From contig NZ_ATXF01000006.1 of NCBI RefSeq assembly GCF_000421545.1, positions 124,001 through 188,000 on the forward strand: 64,000 nucleotides of DNA. The letters run 5' to 3'. The notes beneath the pieces were generated by a model. That model searched no databases and was not told the origin of the DNA. It worked only from the letters and a program-made list of their open reading frames with translations. The stretch is from Agromyces italicus DSM 16388 (GTDB lineage Bacteria > Actinomycetota > Actinomycetes > Actinomycetales > Microbacteriaceae). Position 1 is the stretch's first letter. Each line of letters starts with the position of its first letter. Of this stretch, positions 9,139 through 16,309 are shown piece by piece. Position numbers and translations under genes: made by a program.

Positions 9139-9253
9139 CATGTGGTCAAGTGGCCGCCCAACGTGTGGCCATGTGGTCAAGTGGCCGCCCAACGTGTGGC
9201 CATGTGGTCAAGTGGCCGCCCAATGTGTGGCCATGTGGTCAAGTGGCCGCCCC
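9139..9253. repeat. 31-bp tandem repeat, 3.7 copies
   Basis: A unit beginning CATGTGGTCAAGTGGCCGCC and ending near CCAACGTGTGGC repeats with period exactly 31 bp, starting at 9139, 9170, 9201 and 9232. Copies differ at only one or two bases (for example CAATGTGTGG in the third). It lies in the 457-bp gap upstream of the SufS-like gene. There are no spacers, so it is not CRISPR. Each unit contains several TGGTCA/TGTGG words. The rest of the 8882-9338 gap shows no gene. Confidence 0.9.
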
Positions 9254-9338
9254 GCTCGAAGGGTGATCTCCCGCTCCCCGTGCGGCTTCGAGGTGCTTCC
9301 GCTCGGCGGTCGGCTTCGAGGTGCTCTCGGCGGTCGAC

Positions 9339-10358
9339 TCAGCGGGCGAGCGCAGCTGCCGGGGCGGTCGCACCCCAGCCGAGTGCGGGCGCGACCTCGC
9401 GGGCGACGAGTTCGATCGAGCGCAGCACGAGCTCGTGAGGCGGGTCGACCGAGTGCACCTGGAACGCGACCTCGCTCGCCTGCGCGGCCACCGCGTCGCG
9501 CGAGAGCGACTCGATCACCTCGTCGGCGGTGCCGACGTGCGTGTCGTAGGCGGCGATGAGGTCGTCGAGGGAGTCGCCGGCGGGCGGCTGCCCCATGCGG
9601 GTGAAGCCGACGGCGGCGCGACGCAGCCCGATCTCGGCGTACCGCCTGGCCTCCTCGCGCGAGTCGGCGACGAAGAGGGTGCGCGACGCGACGATGCGCG
9701 GCGGCACGCCGTGCGGCAACGCCTCGAGATAGGCGTCGACGACCGGCCGCTGAATGTCCGACAGGCTCGCGTGCGGAGCATCCGTCGCTCTCGGCTGGGT
9801 GCGCGAGAGCATGAGGCCGTGACCGGCGCGACCGGCGCGCGTGCCGCCGAACGGCGAGAACGTCGCCTGCCAGACGCGGCCCAGCAGGTCGCGGCCGGGC
9901 GGCTGCAGCCGGTTCGCGTCATCGCCGAGCGCGCCGCCCCCGAGCGCCGCGACGAGGGCGTCGATCTTCTCGTCGAAGACCCGGCCCCGCTCCTCCGAGC
10001 GTTCTCCGAAAGCGAGGAAGGAGGCGGGCGTCGAGCCCGAGCCGAGTCCGAGCTCGGCTCGGCCGCCCGAGACGAGGTCGAGCACGACCGCGTCCTCAGC
10101 GACCCGCACCGGGTTCTCGAGGGGCAGCGTCACGACCCCCGTGCCGAGCCGGATGCGCGAGGTCTGCGCGGCGACGTTCGCGAGGAACACGAACGGCGAC
10201 GGTAGCCCGCCCTCCGCAGCGTGGAAGTGGTGCTGCGCGACCCAGGCCGAGTCGAAACCGTGTCGTTCGGCGGCGACGATCTGCTCGGTCGCGATGCGGT
10301 AGCGCTCGGCGGCGCCGGCATCGTCGAGCAGGCGAGTGAAGAACCCGATGCGGGTCAC
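9339..10358 (-). CDS. LLM-class flavin-dependent oxidoreductase (luciferase-like)
   Basis: A 339-residue TIM-barrel flavin monooxygenase. The N-terminus MTRIGFFTRLLDDA, the AERHGFDSAWVAQHHFHA segment near residue 30, GTGVVTLPLENPVRVAEDA near 70 and the glycine-rich GGRAELGLGSGS near 95 are typical of bacterial luciferase-like reductases. GTG at 10358 overlaps the stop of the upstream gene by 4 bp (GTGA), so the two are translationally coupled. FMNH2-dependent oxidation of a small sulfur or nitrogen compound is likely; the substrate is unknown. Confidence 0.88.
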   Translation of the reverse strand: MTRIGFFTRLLDDAGAAERYRIATEQIVAAERHGFDSAWVAQHHFHAAEGGLPSPFVFLANVAAQTSRIRLGTGVVTLPLENPVRVAEDAVVLDLVSGGRAELGLGSGSTPASFLAFGERSEERGRVFDEKIDALVAALGGGALGDDANRLQPPGRDLLGRVWQATFSPFGGTRAGRAGHGLMLSRTQPRATDAPHASLSDIQRPVVDAYLEALPHGVPPRIVASRTLFVADSREEARRYAEIGLRRAAVGFTRMGQPPAGDSLDDLIAAYDTHVGTADEVIESLSRDAVAAQASEVAFQVHSVDPPHELVLRSIELVAREVAPALGWGATAPAAALAR

Positions 10359-11761
10359 GCGAGGGCGACCTTTCCCGAGGAGACGAGCGACGACACGTGC
10401 ACGTTCTCGGGGCGGGCGAGGCCGAGGTGGTCGCGCAGCGTCTCGCCCTCGTACTCGGTCGGGAACACCCCGCGTCGCTGCAACTCGGGGACGACCCCGA
10501 GGGCGAAGGCGTCGAACTGGGCGGGCTGGATAGCGGAGAGCACATTGAAGCCGTCGACGGCGCCCGCATCGCCCCAGGCCTCGAACTCGGTCGCGATGTC
10601 CTCCGCGGTGCCGACGATCATCGAGGCGTTCACGGAGGCGGCGACGACGAGGTGGCGCAGCGTCGGCGGACGCTCGCCCGAGGGGTTCCGCCCGGTGCGC
10701 TCGGCGACGATCTCCACGAGTTCCTGCCCTGGCGCGCTGAACTCGGCGACGATCGCGGGAGTGACCGCACGATCGGGCGACAGCCCCGAGACATCCACCC
10801 CCAGGAGGGCCGAGAGCTGGGCCAGTGAACGATTCGCGGGAAACGCCGCGGGCGGGCCGTCGGGCCAGTCCTCGGCGATCTGCACGAGTTCGCTCAACTC
10901 GTCGGCGATCGACTGGGCGTGGGCGCGGGTCTCCCCCACGATCGGCAGCACGGGCGCGATGACCTTCAGGGTGCGGTCGTCGCGGCCCGACTCGAAGGCG
11001 AGCGCCCGCAGCTCCTCGCGCACCTGCACGGCGTGCTCGAGATCGCTCACCGCGACGAGCGCGAGGTCGGCGTTCTGCGCGGCGAACAGGCGCGAACGCG
11101 GCGAGGTGCCCGCGTGCACGATCGGCAGGTGCCCCTGCACGGGCCGTGCGACGTTGAGCGGCCCCGTCACGCTCAGGTGCCGGCCCGCGAAGTCCGTGGC
11201 GTGCAGCTTCGCCGGGTCGATGAACACGCCCGCCGCGGCATCCGCGACGATGGCGTCGTCTTCGAAGGAGTCCCAGAGCTGTCGCAGCACCTGCTCGAAC
11301 TCGACCGCACGGTCGTGGCGGGACTCGTTCGCGGCGTGGGCGTCGCGGCCGTGGTTGCCCGCTGCCCGCGGTTCGGCGCCGGTCACGAGGTTGAGCCCCG
11401 CTCGACCGCCGCTCAACAGGTCGATCGACGCCGTTGCCCGGGCCAGCGTGTACGGGTCGGCGTAGCTCGTGTCGGCCGTCGCGATGAGGCCGATGCGTTC
11501 GGTGACGCCCGCGAGGAAGGTGACGGCCGACAACGGGTCGACGCGGGCGACGAGGTACGGGTCGCGGTATTCGAGGTCGGGGCCGGTCGAGAGCCAGTCG
11601 CCGAAGAAGAGGTAGTCGAGCCGCGCCCGTTCGGCGACCTCGGCGGCGCGGCGGAGCACCGCGGCATCCCCGCGCGGATCGCGGTGCGCACCCGGGTACC
11701 GCCAACCGGAGGGGTACGCGCCGATCGCCCTGATCATCGCGCCGATGATGAGTCGTGTCAT
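10355..11761 (-). CDS. NtaA/SnaA/DszA-type FMN-dependent monooxygenase
   Basis: A 468-residue flavin monooxygenase of the NtaA/SnaA/DszA/SoxA group. Evidence is the RLIIGAMIRAIGAYPSGWRY start, the RLDYLFFGDWLSTGPDL block near residue 46, SGGRAGLNLVTGAEPRAAGN near 116, and a GHLPIVHAGTSPRS segment near 215 that marks this subgroup. ATG at 11761 is preceded by GGGAGG. With the overlapping downstream LLM enzyme it forms a two-enzyme unit that could oxidise a sulfonated, chelating or heterocyclic compound. No flavin reductase gene is adjacent, so FMNH2 would have to come from elsewhere. Confidence 0.88.
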   Translation of the reverse strand: MTRLIIGAMIRAIGAYPSGWRYPGAHRDPRGDAAVLRRAAEVAERARLDYLFFGDWLSTGPDLEYRDPYLVARVDPLSAVTFLAGVTERIGLIATADTSYADPYTLARATASIDLLSGGRAGLNLVTGAEPRAAGNHGRDAHAANESRHDRAVEFEQVLRQLWDSFEDDAIVADAAAGVFIDPAKLHATDFAGRHLSVTGPLNVARPVQGHLPIVHAGTSPRSRLFAAQNADLALVAVSDLEHAVQVREELRALAFESGRDDRTLKVIAPVLPIVGETRAHAQSIADELSELVQIAEDWPDGPPAAFPANRSLAQLSALLGVDVSGLSPDRAVTPAIVAEFSAPGQELVEIVAERTGRNPSGERPPTLRHLVVAASVNASMIVGTAEDIATEFEAWGDAGAVDGFNVLSAIQPAQFDAFALGVVPELQRRGVFPTEYEGETLRDHLGLARPENVHVSSLVSSGKVALA

Positions 11762-11875
11762 GTTCGACCTCCCGGCAACCGACGCTAGAGACGGCGGTCG
11801 GATGCCGCGAGCCCGCCTGTCACACGGGGGAATCCGAGGTCATACGGGGTCATCCCGAACGTCGCATGACGCTCG

Positions 11876-12058
11876 TCAGATGCTCGCCCGCTGCGTCACG
11901 AGCGGGCACTCGAACGGATCCCGTTCGCCGAGCCCCACCCGGTTGATGTACCGGAACACGATCGCGTACGAGCGCCACAGCGCCAATTCGGTGAAATCGC
12001 TGTTGGGGTTCGACCTGACGGGCGGCGCCGCCGGCCGGGTCCCGGATGCCTCGTGCAT
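11876..12058 (-). CDS. Possible small hypothetical protein
   Basis: A 60-codon frame with LWRSYAIVFRYINRVGLGER and FECPLVTQRASI toward its end. It is the only plausible reading of the 340-bp gap 11762-12102, which otherwise shows nothing I recognise. Codon third positions are mixed and no clear ribosome site is seen, so this may be a remnant at the edge of the accessory island. Confidence 0.3.
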   Translation of the reverse strand: MHEASGTRPAAPPVRSNPNSDFTELALWRSYAIVFRYINRVGLGERDPFECPLVTQRASI

Positions 12059-12102
12059 GAGGCCGTGCTCCCAGCCCGCGCCCGGCGGCGGCGCGAATCA
12101 GT

Positions 12103-12561
12103 TCATCGGTAGCTCGAGCTGTGGGGGTCGAAGCTGATGCGGTTCGCCAGCTTCACGATCGCTGCGGCGCGATCGGACTCCTTCTCGGCGAGCCGCACGC
12201 GCTCGAGGTCACGCGAACGACGGCGCGACGCGACCTGCGTCCCGATGTCGGCGAGTATCTCCCCGATCCGCTGCGCGAGCCCGGACTCGAGCTCGAGCAG
12301 ATTCGTGTTGCCGATGAGCAGCCGGCGGTCGGCGGCCATCAGCGTGATGCCCGGGTAGCCGTCGGCGGCCAGTTGTTCGGTGAGGCCCGCCGCGGCGAGC
12401 ATCTCGAGTTCGAGCGGGTCGGGACGCCGTGAGAAGACGGCGGTCACGACGTACCGTTCGGGGGCCCCGGGCGTGCCGAGCGAGGCGGGCAGTTCGCTCG
12501 CCAGGACGTGGTCGATCGCGAACGGCCCGAGGGTCGAGACATCCGCGTCGGCGCTGATCAT
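12103..12561 (-). CDS. Hypothetical protein, family duplicated nearby
   Basis: A 152-residue protein with no recognised domain. Residues 20-90 look globular (FAIDHVLASELPASLG, then ERYVVTAVFSRRPDPLELEM). Residues 100-152 form a long charged helix (SGLAQRIGEILADIGTQVAS and LERVRLAEKESDRAAAIVKL) that is probably a coiled coil. ATG at 12561 overlaps the stop of the upstream small gene by 4 bp. Pieces of this same gene recur at 16107-16166, 17510-17573 and, in the same strand orientation as here, 17574-17648, so it belongs to the sequence that was copied during rearrangement of this island. Function unknown. Confidence 0.65.
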   Translation of the reverse strand: MISADADVSTLGPFAIDHVLASELPASLGTPGAPERYVVTAVFSRRPDPLELEMLAAAGLTEQLAADGYPGITLMAADRRLLIGNTNLLELESGLAQRIGEILADIGTQVASRRRSRDLERVRLAEKESDRAAAIVKLANRISFDPHSSSYR

Positions 12562-12743
12562 GATGCCATCACCTCGGCGGGTCGCCAGTAGGCCGCCGCG
12601 CTGTCGACCCAGCGGTTCGGATTCGAGGGGTTCGCCTCGAAGTGCGCCCAGAAGGCTGCGGTCCGGCGGTGCTCTGCGGTTTGGACCGTGACGCGCACGT
12701 CTTCTACCAGGGGTGGGCGGGTGGCTCCTCGTGCAGCGTTCAT
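12558..12743 (-). CDS. Hypothetical small protein upstream of 12103 gene
   Basis: A 61-residue protein with the segment FWAHFEANPSNPNRWVDSAA in its second half. Its stop overlaps the ATG of the following gene by 4 bp (ATGA), which is the main reason to accept both as real and coupled. It starts 36 bp inside the left inverted repeat of the membrane-protein cassette, on the opposite strand. No family recognised. Confidence 0.55.
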   Translation of the reverse strand: MNAARGATRPPLVEDVRVTVQTAEHRRTAAFWAHFEANPSNPNRWVDSAAAYWRPAEVMAS

Positions 12744-12778
12744 GATCGGACGTTACGCCTCGAACATGTGTGCTCATG

Positions 12779-12906
12779 CAGGTTCGAGCGCGCGGACTCA
12801 CCAGAGATCTCATGAGGTCGTCCGTTCATGCGCCCCGAGAAGGTCGCGCTCCACGCCGACGTAGTTTGTAGCTCTCAGCTGGCACAATTTGTGCTAGCTT
12901 CACGAC
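12779..12906. repeat. Left inverted repeat of the membrane/GntR cassette
   Basis: The outer 41 bp (12779-12819) match the reverse complement of 14508-14548 with one mismatch. After a short insertion, a second conserved block at 12878-12906 surrounds the palindrome GCACAATTTGTGC (12882-12894). This copy also serves as the upstream region of the membrane-protein gene at 12928 and probably holds its promoter and operator. Confidence 0.85.
12882..12894. promoter_or_regulatory. GCACAATTTGTGC palindrome, candidate GntR operator
   Basis: A perfect palindrome lies 34 bp before the membrane-protein start, within a wider TTGTG...CACAA arrangement (12890-12911). The same 13-mer, reverse complemented, lies at 14458-14470 behind gntR. 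YtrA-type GntR proteins usually repress their own operon through such sites; binding here is inferred. Confidence 0.5.
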
Positions 12907-12927
12907 ACAACCAATCGAGAGAAGAAC

Positions 12928-13977
12928 ATGGACCGACTCACCGACCTCCTCGGGCACCCCGGCATCCTGATCGCCGCGCTGTTCTCCCTGCCGCTCTTCA
13001 ACCTCGGCGTGGCGGCGTTCCTCACCTGGCTCCTGCTCGCGTTCCGACGCGCACGGTCGGCTCCGCCCGTGGCATCCGATCGATTCACCGACACCGTCGC
13101 CGGTCGATACCGACCCGAAGTGCTCACCCTCTCGATCGGTGCGATCGCCGTGATCGTCATCTACGCCGTCGAGAACATCGTGCGCGGCTACGTGCTTCAC
13201 CTCGTCGACATCGTCGAGTGGTGGCAGTATGCGACGCCCGTATTCGCGGTATTCCTGGTCGTGCTCCTCCTGCTCGTCGTGATCGCGCTCCGACGGCGTG
13301 CGCCCGAGACCACGAGCCGCTCGACGCTTCGCCGCACATGGTCGAGTTTCGGGTCCCGTGCAGCGCTCATCGGTACAGGCGGGGTGGCGATCCTCCTCGT
13401 CGCGACGACCTTCGGCGCAGGACTGGCATCGTCGGCAGACGACCGTCGCCGCTTCATCTACCTCTCGATTCCGGTGCCGAACACCGACATCTCCTCACTT
13501 CAACTGTGGTTCTACGGCTGGTCCTTCGGGGTGCCCGTGCTGGTGTGCACCGCACTGCTCATCACCGGCACCTGGGCTGTGCTGCACGTCAGCGCCATTC
13601 GGCCGTTCATGCGCGCAGAGACGGTCGCTCCCGAGTCGGCCGAGCGCAGTGGCATCGCGACCGGCACCGCACTCCTCGCCGCGGCGGGCATGCTCCTCGC
13701 CCTCGGCGGCGCCTGGCGGTTCATCGCCCGCTCGGGCACGGCCTCGAAACTCGGGGTCGGCGACGACCCGACGATGTACGACGTGATCTGGAAGTATGCC
13801 GAGCTGGCGGCCCTCGCCGGATGGCTCGCGCCGGTCGCCGAGATCATCGGCTTCGTCCTCCTGCTGCTCGTGGCGAGCCGGTTGAACCGCGGCCGCGCGC
13901 GGCACGGCGACGCTTCGACGTCTTCGGCCGCGACCGACGCGTCGGTCGACGACCTCCTCTCGGGTGCACGGCGATGA
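12928..13977 (+). CDS. Seven-helix membrane protein, cassette gene 1
   Basis: A 349-residue integral membrane protein of unrecognised family. Seven hydrophobic segments can be read, near residues 10-40, 52-78, 95-118, 145-170, 190-215, 232-255 and 285-312. An RRRA-type basic loop follows the third helix and a short polar C-terminus ends the protein. The start at 12928 follows GAGAGAAG. The stop overlaps the start of the GntR gene by 4 bp, so the two form one transcriptional and translational unit. In actinobacteria YtrA-type regulators often sit beside ABC or DUF membrane proteins. No ATPase gene is present, so this is not an ABC exporter by itself. Confidence 0.8.
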   Translation: MDRLTDLLGHPGILIAALFSLPLFNLGVAAFLTWLLLAFRRARSAPPVASDRFTDTVAGRYRPEVLTLSIGAIAVIVIYAVENIVRGYVLHLVDIVEWWQYATPVFAVFLVVLLLLVVIALRRRAPETTSRSTLRRTWSSFGSRAALIGTGGVAILLVATTFGAGLASSADDRRRFIYLSIPVPNTDISSLQLWFYGWSFGVPVLVCTALLITGTWAVLHVSAIRPFMRAETVAPESAERSGIATGTALLAAAGMLLALGGAWRFIARSGTASKLGVGDDPTMYDVIWKYAELAALAGWLAPVAEIIGFVLLLLVASRLNRGRARHGDASTSSAATDASVDDLLSGARR

Positions 13978-14363
13978 CACCTTCGCAGCCCAACGAAGCG
14001 AACGCGGCGAACACGGCGACGGCCGCGACGGATATCGCGCAGCAGTTCCGGGGCATGATCGCGTCGGGTCAACTCGGCTCCGGCGAGCGCCTGCCGACCG
14101 TGCGGCAGACCGCCGCCGATCTCGGCGTCGCACCGGGTACCGCGGCTCGCGCGTACAAGCTGCTCGAGCAGGAGGGCCTCGTCGTCGCACGCACCGGCGC
14201 GGGCACCCGGGTCGCCGACGGGGCGGGCGCCCTTCCCGGCGGGATCGTGCGTCGCCTTCGTGAACTCGTCACCGCGAGCGAGGCCGCCGGCGCCTCGCCC
14301 GACGACATCGCCACTGCGTTCCGCGCGATCTGGCAGGCATCGCGGGCTGACGCCCGCGACTGA
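13974..14363 (+). CDS. GntR-family regulator (YtrA-like)
   Basis: A 129-residue short GntR protein: winged helix at residues 18-85 (IAQQFRGMIASGQLGSGERL, PTVRQTAADLGVAPGTAARA, then GLVVARTGAGTRV) and a brief helical tail (about 88-129) instead of a full effector domain, as in YtrA-type regulators. ATG at 13974 overlaps the membrane-protein stop (ATGA). It probably represses its own two-gene unit through the GCACAATTTGTGC palindrome upstream of 12928. The second palindrome, behind it, would let it also act on the far side of the cassette. Confidence 0.9.
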   Translation: MTPSQPNEANAANTATAATDIAQQFRGMIASGQLGSGERLPTVRQTAADLGVAPGTAARAYKLLEQEGLVVARTGAGTRVADGAGALPGGIVRRLRELVTASEAAGASPDDIATAFRAIWQASRADARD

Positions 14364-14436
14364 CCGGCGCAGCAATGGCTGCCGCCCCGAGCTCAGGGGG
14401 CGGGCGCGCCTCGCCGCCGCCCCCGGGTTACCGGCG
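14363..14436. repeat. 74-bp direct repeat, copy 1
   Basis: Identical to 17648-17721. In the second location it encodes the last codons of the DUF2809 gene; here it lies just behind gntR with no coding role. It runs from ACCGGCGCAGCAATGG to GTTACCGGCG. The copy suggests that DNA from the DUF2809 gene end was duplicated when the island formed. Confidence 0.85.
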
Positions 14437-14445
14437 CGTCGGTGG

Positions 14446-14548
14446 CTCGTGAAACTCGCACAAATTGTGCCAGTCAAGCGATACAGAATACGCCGGGTGC
14501 GGAGCGCGACCTCATGAGATCTCTGGTGAGTCCGCGCCCTCGAACCTG
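14446..14548. repeat. Right inverted repeat of the membrane/GntR cassette
   Basis: The outer 41 bp (14508-14548) are the inverse of 12779-12819, with 40 of 41 bases matching. The inner block contains GCACAAATTGTGC (14458-14470), flanked by TTCAC-like and CTGG words as on the left. If the left copy holds a promoter, this one would point leftward, antisense to gntR. Confidence 0.85.
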
Positions 14549-14639
14549 GGTTCTGGGTATCTGTCTAGGTGACGTAGCTGGTTTCGTGGATGAAACCGGC
14601 CGTTCGGTAGACGCTGTCGACAGTCTGGGGAACGTGGGC

Positions 14640-14970
14640 CGCGGTTGCGGATCAACTCAGCCTTGGACAGCGAGTTCAATGCCTCGGCGTGAGTGGCGAG
14701 CTCTGTATTTCGCAAGTCGATCAGGCGACCGCCGGCGGGAATCGGACAAACACCACACATCTTCGGGAACGCGGCTTCAGAGCTGATCCGCGTGCTATTG
14801 TCGCCGGCGGTGATGAGCATCTCCGCGGCGATGTCGAGCCTCTTCCCGACAGCATCGACGAGCTGAGACGCCGCGGCCCTGGCCTGCATCTTAAGATGTC
14901 CGCTGTGGATCTTGATCTCCTCGTGCAAATCGAGCCCGCGTCGCGCGAGCGATCCGAGGACGTGCCGCAC
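14640..14970 (-). pseudogene. IS110-family transposase remnant
   Basis: A reading frame with clear similarity to the C-terminal half of IS110 transposases: an HVLGSLARR-HEEIK block, VDAVGKRLDIAAEMLITAGD, then SEAAFPKMCGVCPIPAG. After CPIPAG the normal RHRLNRGG core is missing. A short tail AEALNSLSKAELIR resembles the family's last helix, so an internal deletion has occurred. The N-terminal DEDD catalytic half is absent and an in-frame TGA lies upstream of 14970. The element is dead. The remaining 14364-15062 sequence has only repeats. Confidence 0.7.
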
Positions 14971-15062
14971 GCCGCATCAGGGCCCGTCAAGGAAGCGGCA
15001 GATGAGAGTTGAGCGCATGCCACGACGAGCTTGAAGTCGGTGAGATGGGCGGTGTAGCAAGG

Positions 15063-15311
15063 TCAGCCGGAGGCGCCGCGGCGCTTCCTCAGCACTATGG
15101 CGAGGTTCCTGAAGAAGAGGCTGGCCGTAACGATGGTGAGTGCAACCAACAGCAGCGCGGCGCTCAGCATGATCCCGCCCATCCCCGAGTTACCCGCTGA
15201 TCGATCCGCCGCGTCGACGGCGTTCGCGAATTCTGCACGCACGAGGAGAAGCCCGCCGAATAGAACCACGGACGTGGCACCCCAGATGCTCAGTTTCATG
15301 GCATCAGTCAT
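15063..15311 (-). CDS. Small two-helix membrane protein
   Basis: An 82-residue protein with a first hydrophobic segment at about 8-25 (IWGATSVVLFGGLLLVRA) and a second at about 46-68 (GIMLSAALLLVALTIVTASL), followed by a basic tail. It lies 28 bp downstream of the DUF2599 gene on the same strand and may be cotranscribed with it. Codon third positions are less G/C than in the core genes. Family unknown. Confidence 0.6.
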   Translation of the reverse strand: MTDAMKLSIWGATSVVLFGGLLLVRAEFANAVDAADRSAGNSGMGGIMLSAALLLVALTIVTASLFFRNLAIVLRKRRGASG

Positions 15312-15339
15312 CTTTCACTCCGCTCCATGGACGCTTCAG

Positions 15340-15903
15340 TTAGGGGTTGCACTGGGCGGCAACGGTGGCAGGGTAGCCAACGTTCGGTCGCCACGAGTCC
15401 AGGTTCCACGGACGCTTGTCCCACGCATTCGCAATATGACAGACAAGCTGGTCGCGCCACTTCTGCCCTTCATACGTGCTTGATACCAGAGGCTTGTACT
15501 CGTTGTCGTAGACCGCCTGGGCAGCGTTGACGCAAACCGTGCGCGGTGCTGAAGTGCTGCGGTACACAGCCACCGTTGTCCCCTGCGAGACGCCCTTCAC
15601 CACGGCACTACTCAGGCACGGGCCAGCTGCCGCCGGAGCGACCATGTTCGCGTTCGCGTTCGACGATCGGAACTCATCGAGAAGCTCAAGGTATTCCGCG
15701 ACGGCTGCAGGATCATCGGGCGGGGGCGTCAACGAACCGATCCCAGCCGAGCCAGCAGCACCAAGGTCGAATGGTCGCACCGAGACCGGTGCGACCTTGG
15801 GTACAGCTGTTGGTTCTGCCTGAGCAGCCATAGCCGGTGCGCCTAGAGCGGCTGCCAAGCCAATGGTGAACCCGACCAACTTCAACACACCTGCATGTCG
15901 CAT
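15340..15903 (-). CDS. Secreted DUF2599-domain protein
   Basis: A 187-residue exported protein. ATG at 15903 gives an N-terminal signal peptide (basic start, hydrophobic LVGFTIGLAAALGAPAMA, cleavage near AMAAQA at residue 27). The C-terminal 80 residues match DUF2599: a W-RDQLVCHIANAWDKRPWNL block followed by SWRP and the terminal CNP. Cysteines in CHI and CNP are the conserved pair. The role of DUF2599 proteins is not established. The gene sits between IS remnants with more A/T in codons than the core, so it probably arrived with the island. Confidence 0.8.
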   Translation of the reverse strand: MRHAGVLKLVGFTIGLAAALGAPAMAAQAEPTAVPKVAPVSVRPFDLGAAGSAGIGSLTPPPDDPAAVAEYLELLDEFRSSNANANMVAPAAAGPCLSSAVVKGVSQGTTVAVYRSTSAPRTVCVNAAQAVYDNEYKPLVSSTYEGQKWRDQLVCHIANAWDKRPWNLDSWRPNVGYPATVAAQCNP

Positions 15904-16174
15904 GACTCCTCCGAACGTTTGCAGGTCCCCCGCACGGGGTAGCCACCGGATGGCGAAACCACTCGATGCCCTCGGCTGCCCCGACACTCCCATAGCCAGT
16001 CGACTTATCGCAAGTCATCTGTTCGGAGGACCGCCCCAAGACGCCGGCGCGATCGAACTGACAGACCGCCCCCAGGTGAGGCTCCAAATGCTCGCCCTCG
16101 CCTGCTCATCGGCAACACGAATCTGCACGAGCTCGAGTCCGGGCTCGCGCAGCGGATCGGGGAGATTGGCTATG

Positions 16175-16303
16175 TGAACCGGCCTGGGTTTCTCGGAGGG
16201 CATGATCTAACCAAGGAGAATCATGCCTGCTGTGAAGAAGTACGACGAGGAGACCCAGAAGCGTGCGGTCCGGATGTTCCTGGATCGGGTCGCTGAGGGA
16301 GGG
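16175..16303 (+). pseudogene. IS3-family left end and orfA fragment
   Basis: TGAACCGGCCTGGGTTTC at 16175 looks like an IS3-type terminus. AAGGAG then leads to ATG at 16223, and 27 codons read MPAVKKYDEETQKRAVRMFL and then DRVAEGG, the usual start of an IS3 orfA helix-turn-helix protein. Homology stops near 16303 where IS21 sequence begins on the opposite strand. Confidence 0.75.
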
Positions 16304-16309
16304 ATCCGG

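Noticed and set aside
9139-9253. CRISPR array
   Set aside because: Units are contiguous with no unique spacers and no cas genes nearby; the same applies to the 48-bp array at 56826.
7568-9559. 663-codon plus-strand frame including the 31-bp repeat
   Set aside because: Antisense to the SufS-like gene; the repeat merely stays open in this frame.
11762-11880. Riboswitch upstream of the flavin monooxygenases
   Set aside because: Some GGTCA and GGTTGCC words recall SAM-type leaders, but I could not fold the conserved core.
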